Source: Gordonibacter massiliensis (ex Traore et al. 2017)
GTDB lineage: Bacteria; Actinomycetota; Coriobacteriia; Coriobacteriales; Eggerthellaceae
NCBI GenBank assembly: GCA_900170005.1
Contig: LT827128.1
Location: forward strand, 992,001 to 1,056,000
Direction of reading: 5' to 3'
Length of the DNA: 64,000 nt
The notes under the pieces are model-generated. The model did not search any database. It saw only the letters and a program-made list of their open reading frames with translations, and was not told where the DNA came from. Below are positions 55,448 to 63,912 of this stretch, piece by piece (position 1 is the first letter of the stretch; each line of letters opens with the position of its first letter). Made by a program: the position numbers and the translations under genes.

Positions 55448-55639
55448 TGTCGCCGCCTCTTAGCGCGCCTCCGGTCATCTACCCGCTCAGTCTACCATAC
55501 CGCGAACAGCCCCCGCCTGAGCGCATCCCCTCTCGACGCGATCGCGTACGAAGAAAGGCGCGGCGAACGCGGGAAGGAGCGAAGGATCGAACGAGGTTCC
55601 GCAACCGAGTCGCAAAGCGCCTTCGAATCGCAGGGGCCC

Positions 55640-55867
55640 TCAGGCCTTCGGGGTCTCGGGAGCTTTCGGAGCTGCGGGGATGGATGCCTGAGGGATGGGA
55701 GGGGCTGCGGGAATCGGCTTCTCGCCCTTCAAGTAGGGAAGGAGGTCGCACTTGCAGTGCGGGCACTTCTTCAAGGCGATGCCGGTCAGCACCTGGATAT
55801 CTTGGCCGCACTCGGGGCATTTGTTCGAGCCTGCATCGACCGATGCGTCGGCGGGTCTGAAGCACAT
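55640..55867 (-). CDS. Small double-zinc-ribbon protein
   Basis: The 75-residue protein has CPECG and CPHCK, one Cys pair each on two strands (residues 19-22 and 36-39), so it probably holds a single zinc. A Pro/Ala-rich tail follows. AAAAGGAG precedes the ATG. It is last in the molybdenum-oxidoreductase gene string. Role unknown. Confidence 0.8.
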   Translation of the reverse strand: MCFRPADASVDAGSNKCPECGQDIQVLTGIALKKCPHCKCDLLPYLKGEKPIPAAPPIPQASIPAAPKAPETPKA

Positions 55868-55959
55868 GGCTATCACTCCTTTTCGTATCTGGCTCGAGCG
55901 CCGCGCTGTACAGGGAGCGGCGCTCGAGCCATGGCGAGAGCTCGTCCGAGCTCCCTTTC

Positions 55960-57144
55960 CTATTTGAACTTGCACAAGGCGAGGGCGGCGGTGCCGGCGA
56001 AGCCGATCGCGCACATCACGATGCCGGTGAACATCCACGCGGACACGTCGGGGCCGAGCAGCAGGGGCACCAGCCACGTGCCCAAGAACTGGCCGAGGCT
56101 CTGGACCAGCATGAGCACGCCCATGCCGATGGACATGAGCTCGGGGCGGCCCAGGACGTTGATGTACGACGTCAGGCACATGACCGGGCCTCCCAAGCCG
56201 ACGAGGCCCATGACGATGGCGCCGACCCACATCAGAGGACCGGTCTGGGTGAGCAGGAGCAGCGTACAGGGGCCCATGACGAACATCGCGGCCAGGTACA
56301 GCGGCTTGCAGCGGCCCAGCTTGTCGGACAGGGCGCCGAACAACGGAGACGAGATGACGGCGAGCAGCATGGGAAGCGTGCTCACGAAGCCGGACAGCGT
56401 CGGGTCGACGCCCTGCTGCTGCAGGAAGGTGGGACCGAAGCTCAACACGGCCATCAGCGTCATGTTGAAGACGAGGAAGGCTGCGAAGAACAGCAGGATG
56501 TTCGGTTTCACGAGCTCGCCGTAGCCGACCTTTCCTTCCGCAGGGACGTCCGCAGCGCTTTCGAGCGCCTCGCCGGGATTCTTGACGATCACGGCAACCA
56601 CGACGGCGAGCACCACGGCTGCGACGGCGTAGATCACCCACACGCCCACGAAACCGGTGGAAGCGTACAGCGTGGGGGTCAGCACGCCGCCGACGACCGA
56701 ACCGAGGCAGACCCAGAGCGCCCAGATGCCCGTTGCGGAACCGATCTTGTCGGGCGCGACGTACTTCTGCACGGCCAGGGGGCCGCAGATGGTCACGAAG
56801 ATGAACGCCACGCCCTCGATGGCGCGGGAGACGATGAGAACCATGCCGTTGCCCGCGAAGGCGCCCAGCAACGAGCCGGCGGCGATGATCGCGGCAGCGG
56901 CGAGCAGCATGGTCTTCGGGCCGAACTTCTTCGCAAGCGCGCCCGTGGGAAGCGCCAGGATAATGCCTACGAACGTGAAGATGGACATGAGCCACGAAGC
57001 GGAGCTTGCATCCATGTTCATGTTCGCCATGATGTCGCCCATGACGACGGGGACCTTGAACTGGATCGTCGCGATTGCCGTTCCGAACAGGAGCATGGCA
57101 ATGGCGATCAGCGCCCAGTTCCGGTATTTCTTGCTGGTGCTCAT
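55960..57144 (-). CDS. Major facilitator superfamily transporter
   Basis: A 394-residue, 12-helix MFS protein with GALAKKFGPKTML (loop 2-3 motif) and GALSDKLGRCKPLY in the second half. It has the oxalate/formate or NarK-like antiporter feel, but the substrate is unknown. AAAGGAGGAGG precedes the ATG. Lying behind the cytoplasmic molybdopterin enzyme, it is a candidate substrate importer. Confidence 0.9.
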   Translation of the reverse strand: MSTSKKYRNWALIAIAMLLFGTAIATIQFKVPVVMGDIMANMNMDASSASWLMSIFTFVGIILALPTGALAKKFGPKTMLLAAAAIIAAGSLLGAFAGNGMVLIVSRAIEGVAFIFVTICGPLAVQKYVAPDKIGSATGIWALWVCLGSVVGGVLTPTLYASTGFVGVWVIYAVAAVVLAVVVAVIVKNPGEALESAADVPAEGKVGYGELVKPNILLFFAAFLVFNMTLMAVLSFGPTFLQQQGVDPTLSGFVSTLPMLLAVISSPLFGALSDKLGRCKPLYLAAMFVMGPCTLLLLTQTGPLMWVGAIVMGLVGLGGPVMCLTSYINVLGRPELMSIGMGVLMLVQSLGQFLGTWLVPLLLGPDVSAWMFTGIVMCAIGFAGTAALALCKFK

Positions 57145-57241
57145 AAGGCACCTCCTCCTTTATCGTCTGCAAAGCGGGTTCTTTGTCCGGAAGGGGCTGT
57201 ATCAAAAGCCGTTAAACGCACGTCCTCCGAGGTCGCCCCGC

Positions 57242-57317
57242 AGGGCAAGGGTTCTGCCCTTGCCGTCGACCTGCGGAAACGTTGCTAGTTGAGCGGCAAG
57301 GGCAGAACCCTTGCCCT
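57242..57317. repeat. Paired REP-like hairpins
   Basis: Two 24-base arms (57242-57265 and 57294-57317) are perfect reverse complements, separated by 28 bases. Each arm is itself a hairpin, GGCAAGGG-N5-CCCTTGCC. This is the arrangement of a bacterial interspersed mosaic element. It sits between the VOC and MFS genes. Confidence 0.75.
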
Positions 57318-57358
57318 ACCAGACCAGTGAAGCGGCGGTTTGATGCAGTCCCTTCGGC

Positions 57359-57820
57359 TTACAGCGCTTCGATGTTGTCCTGCACGGCTTCGAAGCGCTC
57401 CCCTCCGGGGCCGTGGAAGAACATGATCCTCAGCTGCGAACCCGCATCGCCGCAAACGGCGAACACGTCGGAGTCGCCGTCTGTCAAAGGGCGGTCGAAC
57501 TCCAAGGGCGGATCGAACGGGCCCGCCTCGACGGCAACGCCCTTCTCGCCCAGATGCGCGACGAAGCCGTCCATGTCGTCCACGCGCAGCGCCACATGGT
57601 TGAGGCAGTTCGCGGCGGCCTCGCAGGTGGACTTGTCCTCGCATTCCAGCAGCTCGAAGACAAGGTTCCCCCTCCTGGCCCATGCCATCTTGAGCGGCTT
57701 GTCGCCCTCCAGGGCGTCCGACTTGAACAGCAGCCTGCAACCGAGCACGTCCTCGTAGAACGCGATGGACTCCTCGATATCGCGGCAGTAGATCCCAACA
57801 TGGTGAAAGACCGATTCCAT
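57359..57820 (-). CDS. VOC-family (glyoxalase/dioxygenase fold) protein
   Basis: The 153-residue protein has FHHVGIYCRDIEESIAFYEDVLGCRLL and NCLNHVALRVDDMDGFVAHL, the paired beta-alpha-beta-beta-beta modules of the vicinal-oxygen-chelate fold, with metal-ligand positions His7, Glu/Cys and His75-region. It resembles methylmalonyl-CoA epimerase and lactoylglutathione-lyase relatives. GGGGGAAA precedes the ATG. Confidence 0.85.
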   Translation of the reverse strand: MESVFHHVGIYCRDIEESIAFYEDVLGCRLLFKSDALEGDKPLKMAWARRGNLVFELLECEDKSTCEAAANCLNHVALRVDDMDGFVAHLGEKGVAVEAGPFDPPLEFDRPLTDGDSDVFAVCGDAGSQLRIMFFHGPGGERFEAVQDNIEAL

Positions 57821-57909
57821 GGTTTCCCCCAATCGCATGTATTCGGCAAGAATCGGGATGCGCGTGCGAACTCGGTCGACGCGCATCCCAAAATGATGGT
57901 TTGCGGACG

Positions 57910-58656
57910 TTAGCCCTGGTCGCTCGTCGTGGCGGCCATGACCTCGGCCACGGTGGCGTTCTTCATGCGCAGCTCGCGGATGCACGCGACGTCGGTGTCG
58001 AACTCCGTGACGCTGTCGCAGTCGCCGGCGTACACGTCGTCGGTTGCGGTGCGGCGCTTGGTGAGCCGGACGGCCTTGTCCGCGTCGTAGGGAATGAGCT
58101 GCTCCTTGGGCGGATTCACCTTGGCGACCCAGTTGGGCATGGTCGTCTCGGGATCGGGCATGGTCTCGATCTTGCGCACGTCGCCGTACTTCTCCACCAG
58201 CTCGTCGATGGGGCCGAAGTCCAACGCGCGCATGGGGCAGGACGCCACGCACAGGGGCAGCTGGCCTTTCTCCAACCGGTCGATGCACATGGTGCATTTG
58301 CTCATCTTGGTGCCGGGCTCGTCGCTCGCGAACTTCGGGGCGCCGTAGGGGCATGCCTGGAAGCAGTTGCGATCGCCCTGGCACTTCTCCTGGTCAACCA
58401 GCACGGCGCCGTACTTCTCCTCCTTGAAGATCGCGCCATGCTCGCAGGCGGAAACGCACACGGGGTTGTCGCAATGGCCGCAGCTGAAGGCCAGGATGCC
58501 GATGGACGTGAGCGGGAACGCGTTTTTCTCCCACATGTAGACGCTCATCCACTTCTCGGGGCCGGGCGCGATGTCGTACCAGTCCTTGCAGGCCACCGAA
58601 CAGGCTTTGCAGCCGTAGCAGCGTCCTTGGTCGAAGAAGAATCCGTACTGGGTCAT
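57910..58656 (-). CDS. Four-cluster Fe-S electron-transfer subunit (DmsB-like)
   Basis: The 248-residue protein carries four Cys-rich motifs for 4Fe-4S clusters: CYGCKACSVAC, CGHCDNPVCVSAC, CQGDRNCFQAC and CTMCIDRLEKGQLPLCVASC. It is the electron-transfer partner of the molybdopterin subunit, encoded one base downstream of it. There is no signal peptide. ATG 58656 gives the conserved start (TQYGFFFDQGRC). Confidence 0.93.
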   Translation of the reverse strand: MTQYGFFFDQGRCYGCKACSVACKDWYDIAPGPEKWMSVYMWEKNAFPLTSIGILAFSCGHCDNPVCVSACEHGAIFKEEKYGAVLVDQEKCQGDRNCFQACPYGAPKFASDEPGTKMSKCTMCIDRLEKGQLPLCVASCPMRALDFGPIDELVEKYGDVRKIETMPDPETTMPNWVAKVNPPKEQLIPYDADKAVRLTKRRTATDDVYAGDCDSVTEFDTDVACIRELRMKNATVAEVMAATTSDQG

Positions 58657-58657
58657 G

Positions 58658-61156
58658 TTATTCTCCCACCTTCCTGATCTCCACAAGGCCGGCCGTCAGC
58701 AGCGCGCCCACCACATGCGGCAGATGCGTGTCGCCGATGAGGAGGTTGCAGTTGCCGGCTTCGTCGATGCCGTAGGGCATGAGCTTGGACTTTCTCACGT
58801 TGTCGAACTTCGACCATTCGCCATGCCCGATGGACACGGTGCCGGGCAATAGCTTCGACGAGACGTACGCGGTGATCTCGACCTCGCCGAACTGGTTGTA
58901 CACCAGCACGCGGTCGCCCGTCTTGATGCCGCGGTCGGCGGCGTCGGCGGGGGACATGCGCACCATGTGCTCGTAGCAGTCGCCCTTGAGCCAGGGGTTC
59001 TGGTCGTTGGACGAGTGCTGGCGGTACGTGGACACCGGCGTGACCATGGACAGCGGGAAGTTCTTCGTCCACGGGTGGTAGTAGCTGTCGTTCGCGGGCA
59101 GGTCCTGGTAGGTGGGCTGCCAGCGCGGATAGGTGTCCATCTGCCCACCGTAGCGGGTCTTCGTCAGGTCGTTCTCCTTCACGAAGGAGCTCTCGAACTC
59201 GATCTTGCCGGACGGCGTCTTGAACGGCGAGCGCCCCCATTCGACCGTGTTCTTGAAGGGATAGAACCACTCGCCGGGCTCGCCGGGAACGCGGACGATG
59301 GGCAGCTTCTGGAACTCGTCCCACGAGGGCGGCTCGATCTCGTAGTAGCCCAGAAGACCGTTCTCGTCCTCGGCCCATTTCTCGTAAGCGGGCTTGTAGA
59401 TGCGCTCGATGACCTGCTCGTCCCAGTCGCGCCAGTCGGTCACGTCGAGCATCTTCGGGCAGTACTTGTCGGCGAAGCCGAGGCGGCGGGCCAACTCCAT
59501 CCAGACCCAGTCCTTCGAGCGGACCTCGCCCGGAGGGTTCACGCCCTTGCCGGCGAACAGGAAGTAGTTCATCATGCCGGACGGCGAGTTCCAGAAGCGG
59601 TTGATGCCGAAGAAGTGCATGTCCGTGGACTCGAACTGGATGACGGGGGAGGGCAGCACGATGTCGAGGAACTCGATGGACGGCTGGTCGTGGAAGTACT
59701 GCCAGCCCCAGGAGAACTCCATGTCTGCGAAGCCCTGCATGCGCTTCGACACGTGATGCTGGTTGTTGATGTAGTTGTTCGGGATGATGGCCATCTTCAG
59801 GTTCGGCAGCGGGCTGTCTGCCGGGCAGCCGATGCGGCGGCGGAACTCGTCCTCGGTGATCTCGCCGGCGGCGTAGAGCTTTTGGCAGTGCATGACCTCG
59901 GTCACCTTGTTGTTGTTATTGGTGATGGGGTTCACCACGTCGCCCTTGATCTGGCCGGTGTCGGGCACAGGGGCGAAGAGGCGGGGCTGGGTCACCAGGT
60001 TGGCGCCGCCGCCCTCGCAGCCGCCGGGAATGGACAGGTTGCCGGTCATAGCCTGCAGGAGCATGGCCACGGCAGCGGCGTAGTCGCCCAGGTTGCGCTT
60101 GGACACGCCGTACATCTGCTGCAGATGGACGGGCTTCATGGAGGCGTAGTAGCGCGCGAAGGCCTCGATGGTCTCGGCCGGGATGCCCGTGAGGGGTTCG
60201 GCCCATTCCGGGGTGTGGGCGACGCCGTCCACCTCGCCGACGATGTATCGGCGCCATTCCTCGAAGCCCTCGGGCTCCACCCACTGCGCCACGTACTCAT
60301 GGTCGTAGAGGTCCTCGGTGTAGAGCACGTAGGCCACGGCCAGGCCGAACGCGGTGTCGGTGCCGGGGCGGATGGGGATCCACTGGGCGCCCAAGGCCTC
60401 GGCGCTCACGTTGTACACCGGGTCGATCAGGATGAACTTGCAGCCGCGCTCTTGGGCCAGCTTCATGTAGTAGGGCACATGGCCGAACCAGGACACCATG
60501 GGATCGAAGCCCCAGAGCACCACGAGCTTGGAGTTCAGCAGATCGGGGGCCTCGAAGCCGGGAAACGCATCGGACGTTCCCTTGATGAGGCAGTCGGTCA
60601 GGCGCACGCCCAGATGGAAGTCCTCGGCGGCGGCGCTGCCGGAGGTCGAGTGGTCGCCCCAACCGGTGATGGTGCCCGGCATGTAGGAGGCGAACGGGAA
60701 GTCGGAGCTTTCGAACGCCACATAGTAGCAGTAGTACAGCCAGGGATTGTCGGGGTTCTCCTCGGCCATCTGCTTCATCTTGTCCGCGATGGTGTCGAGC
60801 GCCTCGTCCCAGGAGATACGCTCGAAATGGCCTTTGCCGGAGCCTTTCCCGCCTACGCGCTTCATGGGATACAGCAGGCGGTTCTCCGAATAGAGTTCCT
60901 GGCGCCACGCATGGCCCATGGGGCAGGCGCGGGCTTGGAGCATGCCGGTTTGGACGGCGTCCTCGTTGTCGTCCTCGCGGGCGACGCCCGGATTGACCGA
61001 GTCGTCGGGCTCGATGGCGACGATCTTCCCGTCCTTCACGCTGCACTTGATAAGGCAGGTGGCGTCCCAACAGCCGTTGTTATGGCAGGTGGTGTAGAAG
61101 AAGTCGACCCCCTCGTGACGCTCGCCTAGTTTCTCGACTACCGATTCTCTTGACAT
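58658..61156 (-). CDS. Molybdopterin oxidoreductase catalytic subunit, cytoplasmic
   Basis: The 832-residue DMSO-reductase-family protein has an N-terminal Fe-S motif (CHNNGCWDATCLIKC plus ACPMG, Cys24 to Cys78), the molybdopterin domains (WGFDPMVSWFGH, IDPVYN, IPIRPGTDTAFGLAV) and the C-terminal barrel (HPWTKNFPLSMVTP, DRVLVYNQFGEVEI). It has no Tat signal and no membrane anchor gene, unlike respiratory DmsABC. With an MFS gene in the same string it fits the cytoplasmic dehydroxylase/reductase class of gut Eggerthellaceae. The substrate is unknown. AAAGGGGGCACG precedes ATG 61156. Confidence 0.92.
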   Translation of the reverse strand: MSRESVVEKLGERHEGVDFFYTTCHNNGCWDATCLIKCSVKDGKIVAIEPDDSVNPGVAREDDNEDAVQTGMLQARACPMGHAWRQELYSENRLLYPMKRVGGKGSGKGHFERISWDEALDTIADKMKQMAEENPDNPWLYYCYYVAFESSDFPFASYMPGTITGWGDHSTSGSAAAEDFHLGVRLTDCLIKGTSDAFPGFEAPDLLNSKLVVLWGFDPMVSWFGHVPYYMKLAQERGCKFILIDPVYNVSAEALGAQWIPIRPGTDTAFGLAVAYVLYTEDLYDHEYVAQWVEPEGFEEWRRYIVGEVDGVAHTPEWAEPLTGIPAETIEAFARYYASMKPVHLQQMYGVSKRNLGDYAAAVAMLLQAMTGNLSIPGGCEGGGANLVTQPRLFAPVPDTGQIKGDVVNPITNNNNKVTEVMHCQKLYAAGEITEDEFRRRIGCPADSPLPNLKMAIIPNNYINNQHHVSKRMQGFADMEFSWGWQYFHDQPSIEFLDIVLPSPVIQFESTDMHFFGINRFWNSPSGMMNYFLFAGKGVNPPGEVRSKDWVWMELARRLGFADKYCPKMLDVTDWRDWDEQVIERIYKPAYEKWAEDENGLLGYYEIEPPSWDEFQKLPIVRVPGEPGEWFYPFKNTVEWGRSPFKTPSGKIEFESSFVKENDLTKTRYGGQMDTYPRWQPTYQDLPANDSYYHPWTKNFPLSMVTPVSTYRQHSSNDQNPWLKGDCYEHMVRMSPADAADRGIKTGDRVLVYNQFGEVEITAYVSSKLLPGTVSIGHGEWSKFDNVRKSKLMPYGIDEAGNCNLLIGDTHLPHVVGALLTAGLVEIRKVGE

Positions 61157-61273
61157 CGTGCCCCCTTTCGTATGAACTGCTCCCTCGAAAGAATGCGCTC
61201 GCGCCCGTGGACGCAACCCGCTTGCCTGCAGGCTACTGAGCGCTGGAGGGGGTTCGCAAGGTAGTTTCTGCTT

Positions 61274-61314
61274 TTCGGACATACGGGAATATCGCATGGT
61301 CCGAATTTTGCGGA
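61274..61314. promoter_or_regulatory. Inverted repeats in the divergent region of the molybdopterin cluster
   Basis: TTCGGAC (61274-61280) and GTCCGAA (61299-61305) form arms 18 bases apart. An overlapping TCCG-N7-CGGA follows (61300-61314). They lie between the molybdopterin gene and the Fic-like regulator. Apart from possible promoters, 61157-61495 holds nothing else. Confidence 0.5.
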
Positions 61315-61495
61315 TTCCCCTCATTGCGAAGGATGAAGCGTCCCTGAAAGTCCAGATGCTAAAATGAACGGAGAAGTCTCGGAAAGCGGCGCGCCGGCAA
61401 ACGGGGCGGCGCGCCGTAAAGGTTGTTCGCGCATGCGGGGCAAAGGCGCCCGCATTGCCGGCCGGGAGTTTTCAGGGGAAGGACAGGGGGGCGAT

Positions 61496-62668
61496 ATGGG
61501 ATACTCCGGATACCCTTATTCGGCCTTGACTCAGGCAGAGTTCTACAAAGCGGAGGCCGAGCTGATACGGTTCGGCGAACGGCTCGCGCACAGCCCCAGC
61601 GCGAAGTGCATGAAGGACACGCTTCTGGCCATCGACGCCATCTTCGCCATTCGCATGTCGCATGACGTGACGCTTCCGGCCGTCCCCTTGATCACCGCTT
61701 TCGACCTATCGAACTGGAAGTATCGTGGCGACGCCAACCAGGGCATACGCATGCAAAGGCCGGAGTTCCGGTTTCCCGACGGCTGCCTGAACGCCGCTCT
61801 GCAGGCGATCCATTACATGCAGGCCATCGAGTGGGCGACCGCGGTGAGCGGGCAGGATGCCGCCATCACCATGGAGACCGTCCTGCACCTTCACGAGATC
61901 CTCTTGAGCGGGAAGACGGGCGACAACCGCTACCACGGCTTCAGAAGCAACTTCCTGCCGCACAAGAAGGGGTCCGATCCCACCGCCATCCCTTTGGAGA
62001 TCAGCGAACTCTGCGCTTTTGCGAGCAGCGAGGCGTACTCGCCGTTGGGGCAAGCGTCTATCATCCACTGGGCTTTCGAGAGAATCGTTCCGTTCGACAC
62101 GATGATCGACCGGACGGGGCTGGTGCTTGCCTTCATGCCCATGTTCAGGCGCGGCCTTTTCTCGAACGGCTACATGGTGCCCGTATGCTGGGGCGCCTCC
62201 ATCGGAAGGGAATACCGCCGGAAGCTGAAGGACTCCTCCCGCGTCGATCGCTCGGCGGGGAAGGGAGAGGACCTTAGAGAGCACTGGGCGGTCTACAATG
62301 CGCAGAACACGTACATGTCGGTGGTTGTCGCGGATTCGTTTTTGGCCGAAGCGGAGAAGCTGAGCGCGAAGTGGAGGTCGCAGAACCTGCGCATACCGGC
62401 CCATTCCGCGCTGGACAAGCTGCTTGACCTGCTCCTGGGGAACCCGGGGCTCTCCACCATCCGCGCCGCCGAATTGATCGGAAAGAGCTACGGCGCCACC
62501 AACGAGGCCATAAGGCAGTTGGCTCGGGCGGGGATCGTCAAAGAAGTGGCGGTTGACGGCAGGGAGCGCATCTTCGTGTGCCGGCAGTCTGCCGCCATGA
62601 TCACCGATTTCGTGGAGAGCCTGGTCAAAATGGGCGACGAAGCGGAATCGAGCGGGGTGCGCTGCTAG
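61496..62668 (+). CDS. Degenerate Fic-domain protein with winged-helix C-terminus
   Basis: The 390-residue protein has a Fic fold: HLHEILLSGKTGDNRYHGFRSN near 131-152, then IVPFDTMIDRTGLV where IHPF-x-DGNGR-x-GR is expected. The catalytic His is Val198 and the GNG loop is MID, so AMP transfer is unlikely. The last 90 residues form a winged helix (LSTIRAAELIGKSYGATNEAIRQLARAGIVKEV). It is most likely a transcriptional regulator of the divergent molybdopterin operon. ATG 61496 follows GGACAGGGGGG. Confidence 0.82.
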   Translation: MGYSGYPYSALTQAEFYKAEAELIRFGERLAHSPSAKCMKDTLLAIDAIFAIRMSHDVTLPAVPLITAFDLSNWKYRGDANQGIRMQRPEFRFPDGCLNAALQAIHYMQAIEWATAVSGQDAAITMETVLHLHEILLSGKTGDNRYHGFRSNFLPHKKGSDPTAIPLEISELCAFASSEAYSPLGQASIIHWAFERIVPFDTMIDRTGLVLAFMPMFRRGLFSNGYMVPVCWGASIGREYRRKLKDSSRVDRSAGKGEDLREHWAVYNAQNTYMSVVVADSFLAEAEKLSAKWRSQNLRIPAHSALDKLLDLLLGNPGLSTIRAAELIGKSYGATNEAIRQLARAGIVKEVAVDGRERIFVCRQSAAMITDFVESLVKMGDEAESSGVRC

Positions 62669-62681
62669 GCACACCCCGCTC
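62650..62681. terminator. Hairpin at the end of the Fic-like gene
   Basis: GAGCGGGGTG and CACCCCGCTC pair across the stop codon. There is no T run on either side, so terminator strength is uncertain. Confidence 0.45.
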
Positions 62682-62723
62682 GTCGAAAGGGGTCGTATCT
62701 TCTCCGCTTTTGATGGTACGAGC

Positions 62724-62957
62724 CTACTTCGCGGCTTCTGCGGTGGTGTCGCTATGGAAGTTGGAGAAGCCGCCGACGGCGTTGGCGACGAACCTGCCTT
62801 CGCCTTTCGAGAAGAACACCTGCGCCACCATGAGGTCCTTCAGGCTGACCCCTATCTGCGCCATAGCCTCTTTCTGGCTCATTCCCGCTTCGATGAAGAC
62901 GTTCAGCTCTTCCGCCTTCTTCGGTGATTCCAGAGCCATGAACTCCTCGCGATTCAT
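62724..62957 (-). CDS. Small HTH-like protein of unknown function
   Basis: The 77-residue soluble protein has EAGMSQKEAMAQIGVSLKDLMVAQVFF (about residues 24-50), the spacing of a helix-turn-helix, then a Gly/Phe-rich tail. ATG 62957 follows GGGAGG. It is driven from a near-consensus promoter with an upstream palindrome and converges on the Fic-like gene. No family is recognised. Confidence 0.72.
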   Translation of the reverse strand: MNREEFMALESPKKAEELNVFIEAGMSQKEAMAQIGVSLKDLMVAQVFFSKGEGRFVANAVGGFSNFHSDTTAEAAK

Positions 62958-63000
62958 AAGGTACCTCCCCAAGGATCGTCAGCCGCCGATACGCAAGCCC

Positions 63001-63063
63001 ATTATAGGAAGGGGAGAGGCGTTTCCTAAGAACGTTTCCGTTTGGCCCGACAACGGAAACGTT
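63001..63063 (-). promoter_or_regulatory. Promoter and palindrome of the small HTH-like gene
   Basis: ATTATA at 63001-63006 is a perfect TATAAT on the minus strand, with TTAGGA 17 bases upstream as a -35. Just beyond it AACGTTTCCGTT (63031-63042) and AACGGAAACGTT (63052-63063) are perfect 12-base arms with a 9-base spacer, centred near -53. This fits an activator site. Confidence 0.65.
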
Positions 63064-63153
63064 TGCGTGTTGGAATCTGACGGCGAATGCTTGTAGGTGC
63101 GCGTTAGGAAGCGCAACTCGTCTTCAGCTATAGCGAATACCGTCTTCATGACC

Positions 63154-63176
63154 TGTCTAAGAGTTGCTCTAAGACA
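63154..63176. promoter_or_regulatory. Imperfect palindrome with CTAAGAG half-sites
   Basis: TGTCTAAGAG and CTCTAAGACA flank TTG, with one mismatch in ten. The half-site resembles the perfect palindrome at 54840. It lies just past the 3' end of the last gene. Confidence 0.4.
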
Positions 63177-63180
63177 ACTA

Positions 63181-63912
63181 TCAGGAACTGGTCCGGGCAA
63201 CCCCGTTCTGCAACGAGCGAGCGCGCTTTTCATTCTGCGGTTTGCACCCTCGCTCGATCATCACCATCAGCGCAATGTCCCTTGTGAACAGTTCGACGCT
63301 TTCGAGGGGCATTTCATTTGTCAGATCCGCCAAATCCCATAACGGGCCAGCTAGCGACATGAGGACAATCGCCGCAAACCCGGCCATCACGAATAGGCTT
63401 GCTGCGAGGCTCGTCCCAAGAGGGTCGTTGGAGATATCCGTCAACTTTACAAAGAGCGATACGAATACTCCCGCAATTAATGCTGTATATGCGCGGTCGG
63501 TGAACGTTTTGCGCGCCTCGCGTCGAGCCACAGCAAAGCGATGCGACTCTTCCAGCACGAGAACGAGCGTGTCAGCAGTCAGACCGACTTGAGCAACAAA
63601 CTTGCGCCGAATTCGCTCTACTTGGTCAATAGCACTCCCAAGATCGCCCAACGCGCTTTTTCGCTTGAGCTTGTTGAGCAGTATCGAATAGATAAATGAA
63701 AGAGCGAGCGAGAACGCTATGATGACGATTTGGACGACAGCGGCAATATCGCTTGGAAGCAACGTTGAAACGCCGACGCCGGGCAAACACAGGATCAGTA
63801 CTACCAGAATGATCTTCGCAGAAAACGGGGCGTTGGCCGCAAAGCGCCGCCAGAGCGAGCCCCGCTCATCTTTTTCGATATTCTGCCATATTTTGAAATA
63901 ATAGCTGAGCAT
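63181..63912 (-). CDS. Multi-pass membrane protein of unknown function
   Basis: The 243-residue protein has four hydrophobic helices (about residues 33-53, 58-80, 143-160 and 170-195) and a basic cytoplasmic middle segment (NKLKRKSALGDLGSAIDQVERIRRKF). It is not recognised. Codon use is less GC-rich than its neighbours, which suggests acquired DNA. An in-frame GTG lies 3 bases upstream of the ATG. Bases 63913-64000 are AT-rich and run to the window edge. Confidence 0.65.
   Translation of the reverse strand: MLSYYFKIWQNIEKDERGSLWRRFAANAPFSAKIILVVLILCLPGVGVSTLLPSDIAAVVQIVIIAFSLALSFIYSILLNKLKRKSALGDLGSAIDQVERIRRKFVAQVGLTADTLVLVLEESHRFAVARREARKTFTDRAYTALIAGVFVSLFVKLTDISNDPLGTSLAASLFVMAGFAAIVLMSLAGPLWDLADLTNEMPLESVELFTRDIALMVMIERGCKPQNEKRARSLQNGVARTSS

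Noticed and set aside
62979-63233. Minus-strand 84-codon frame
   Set aside because: It runs through the promoter and palindrome of the small HTH-like gene, with no ribosome site or family pattern.
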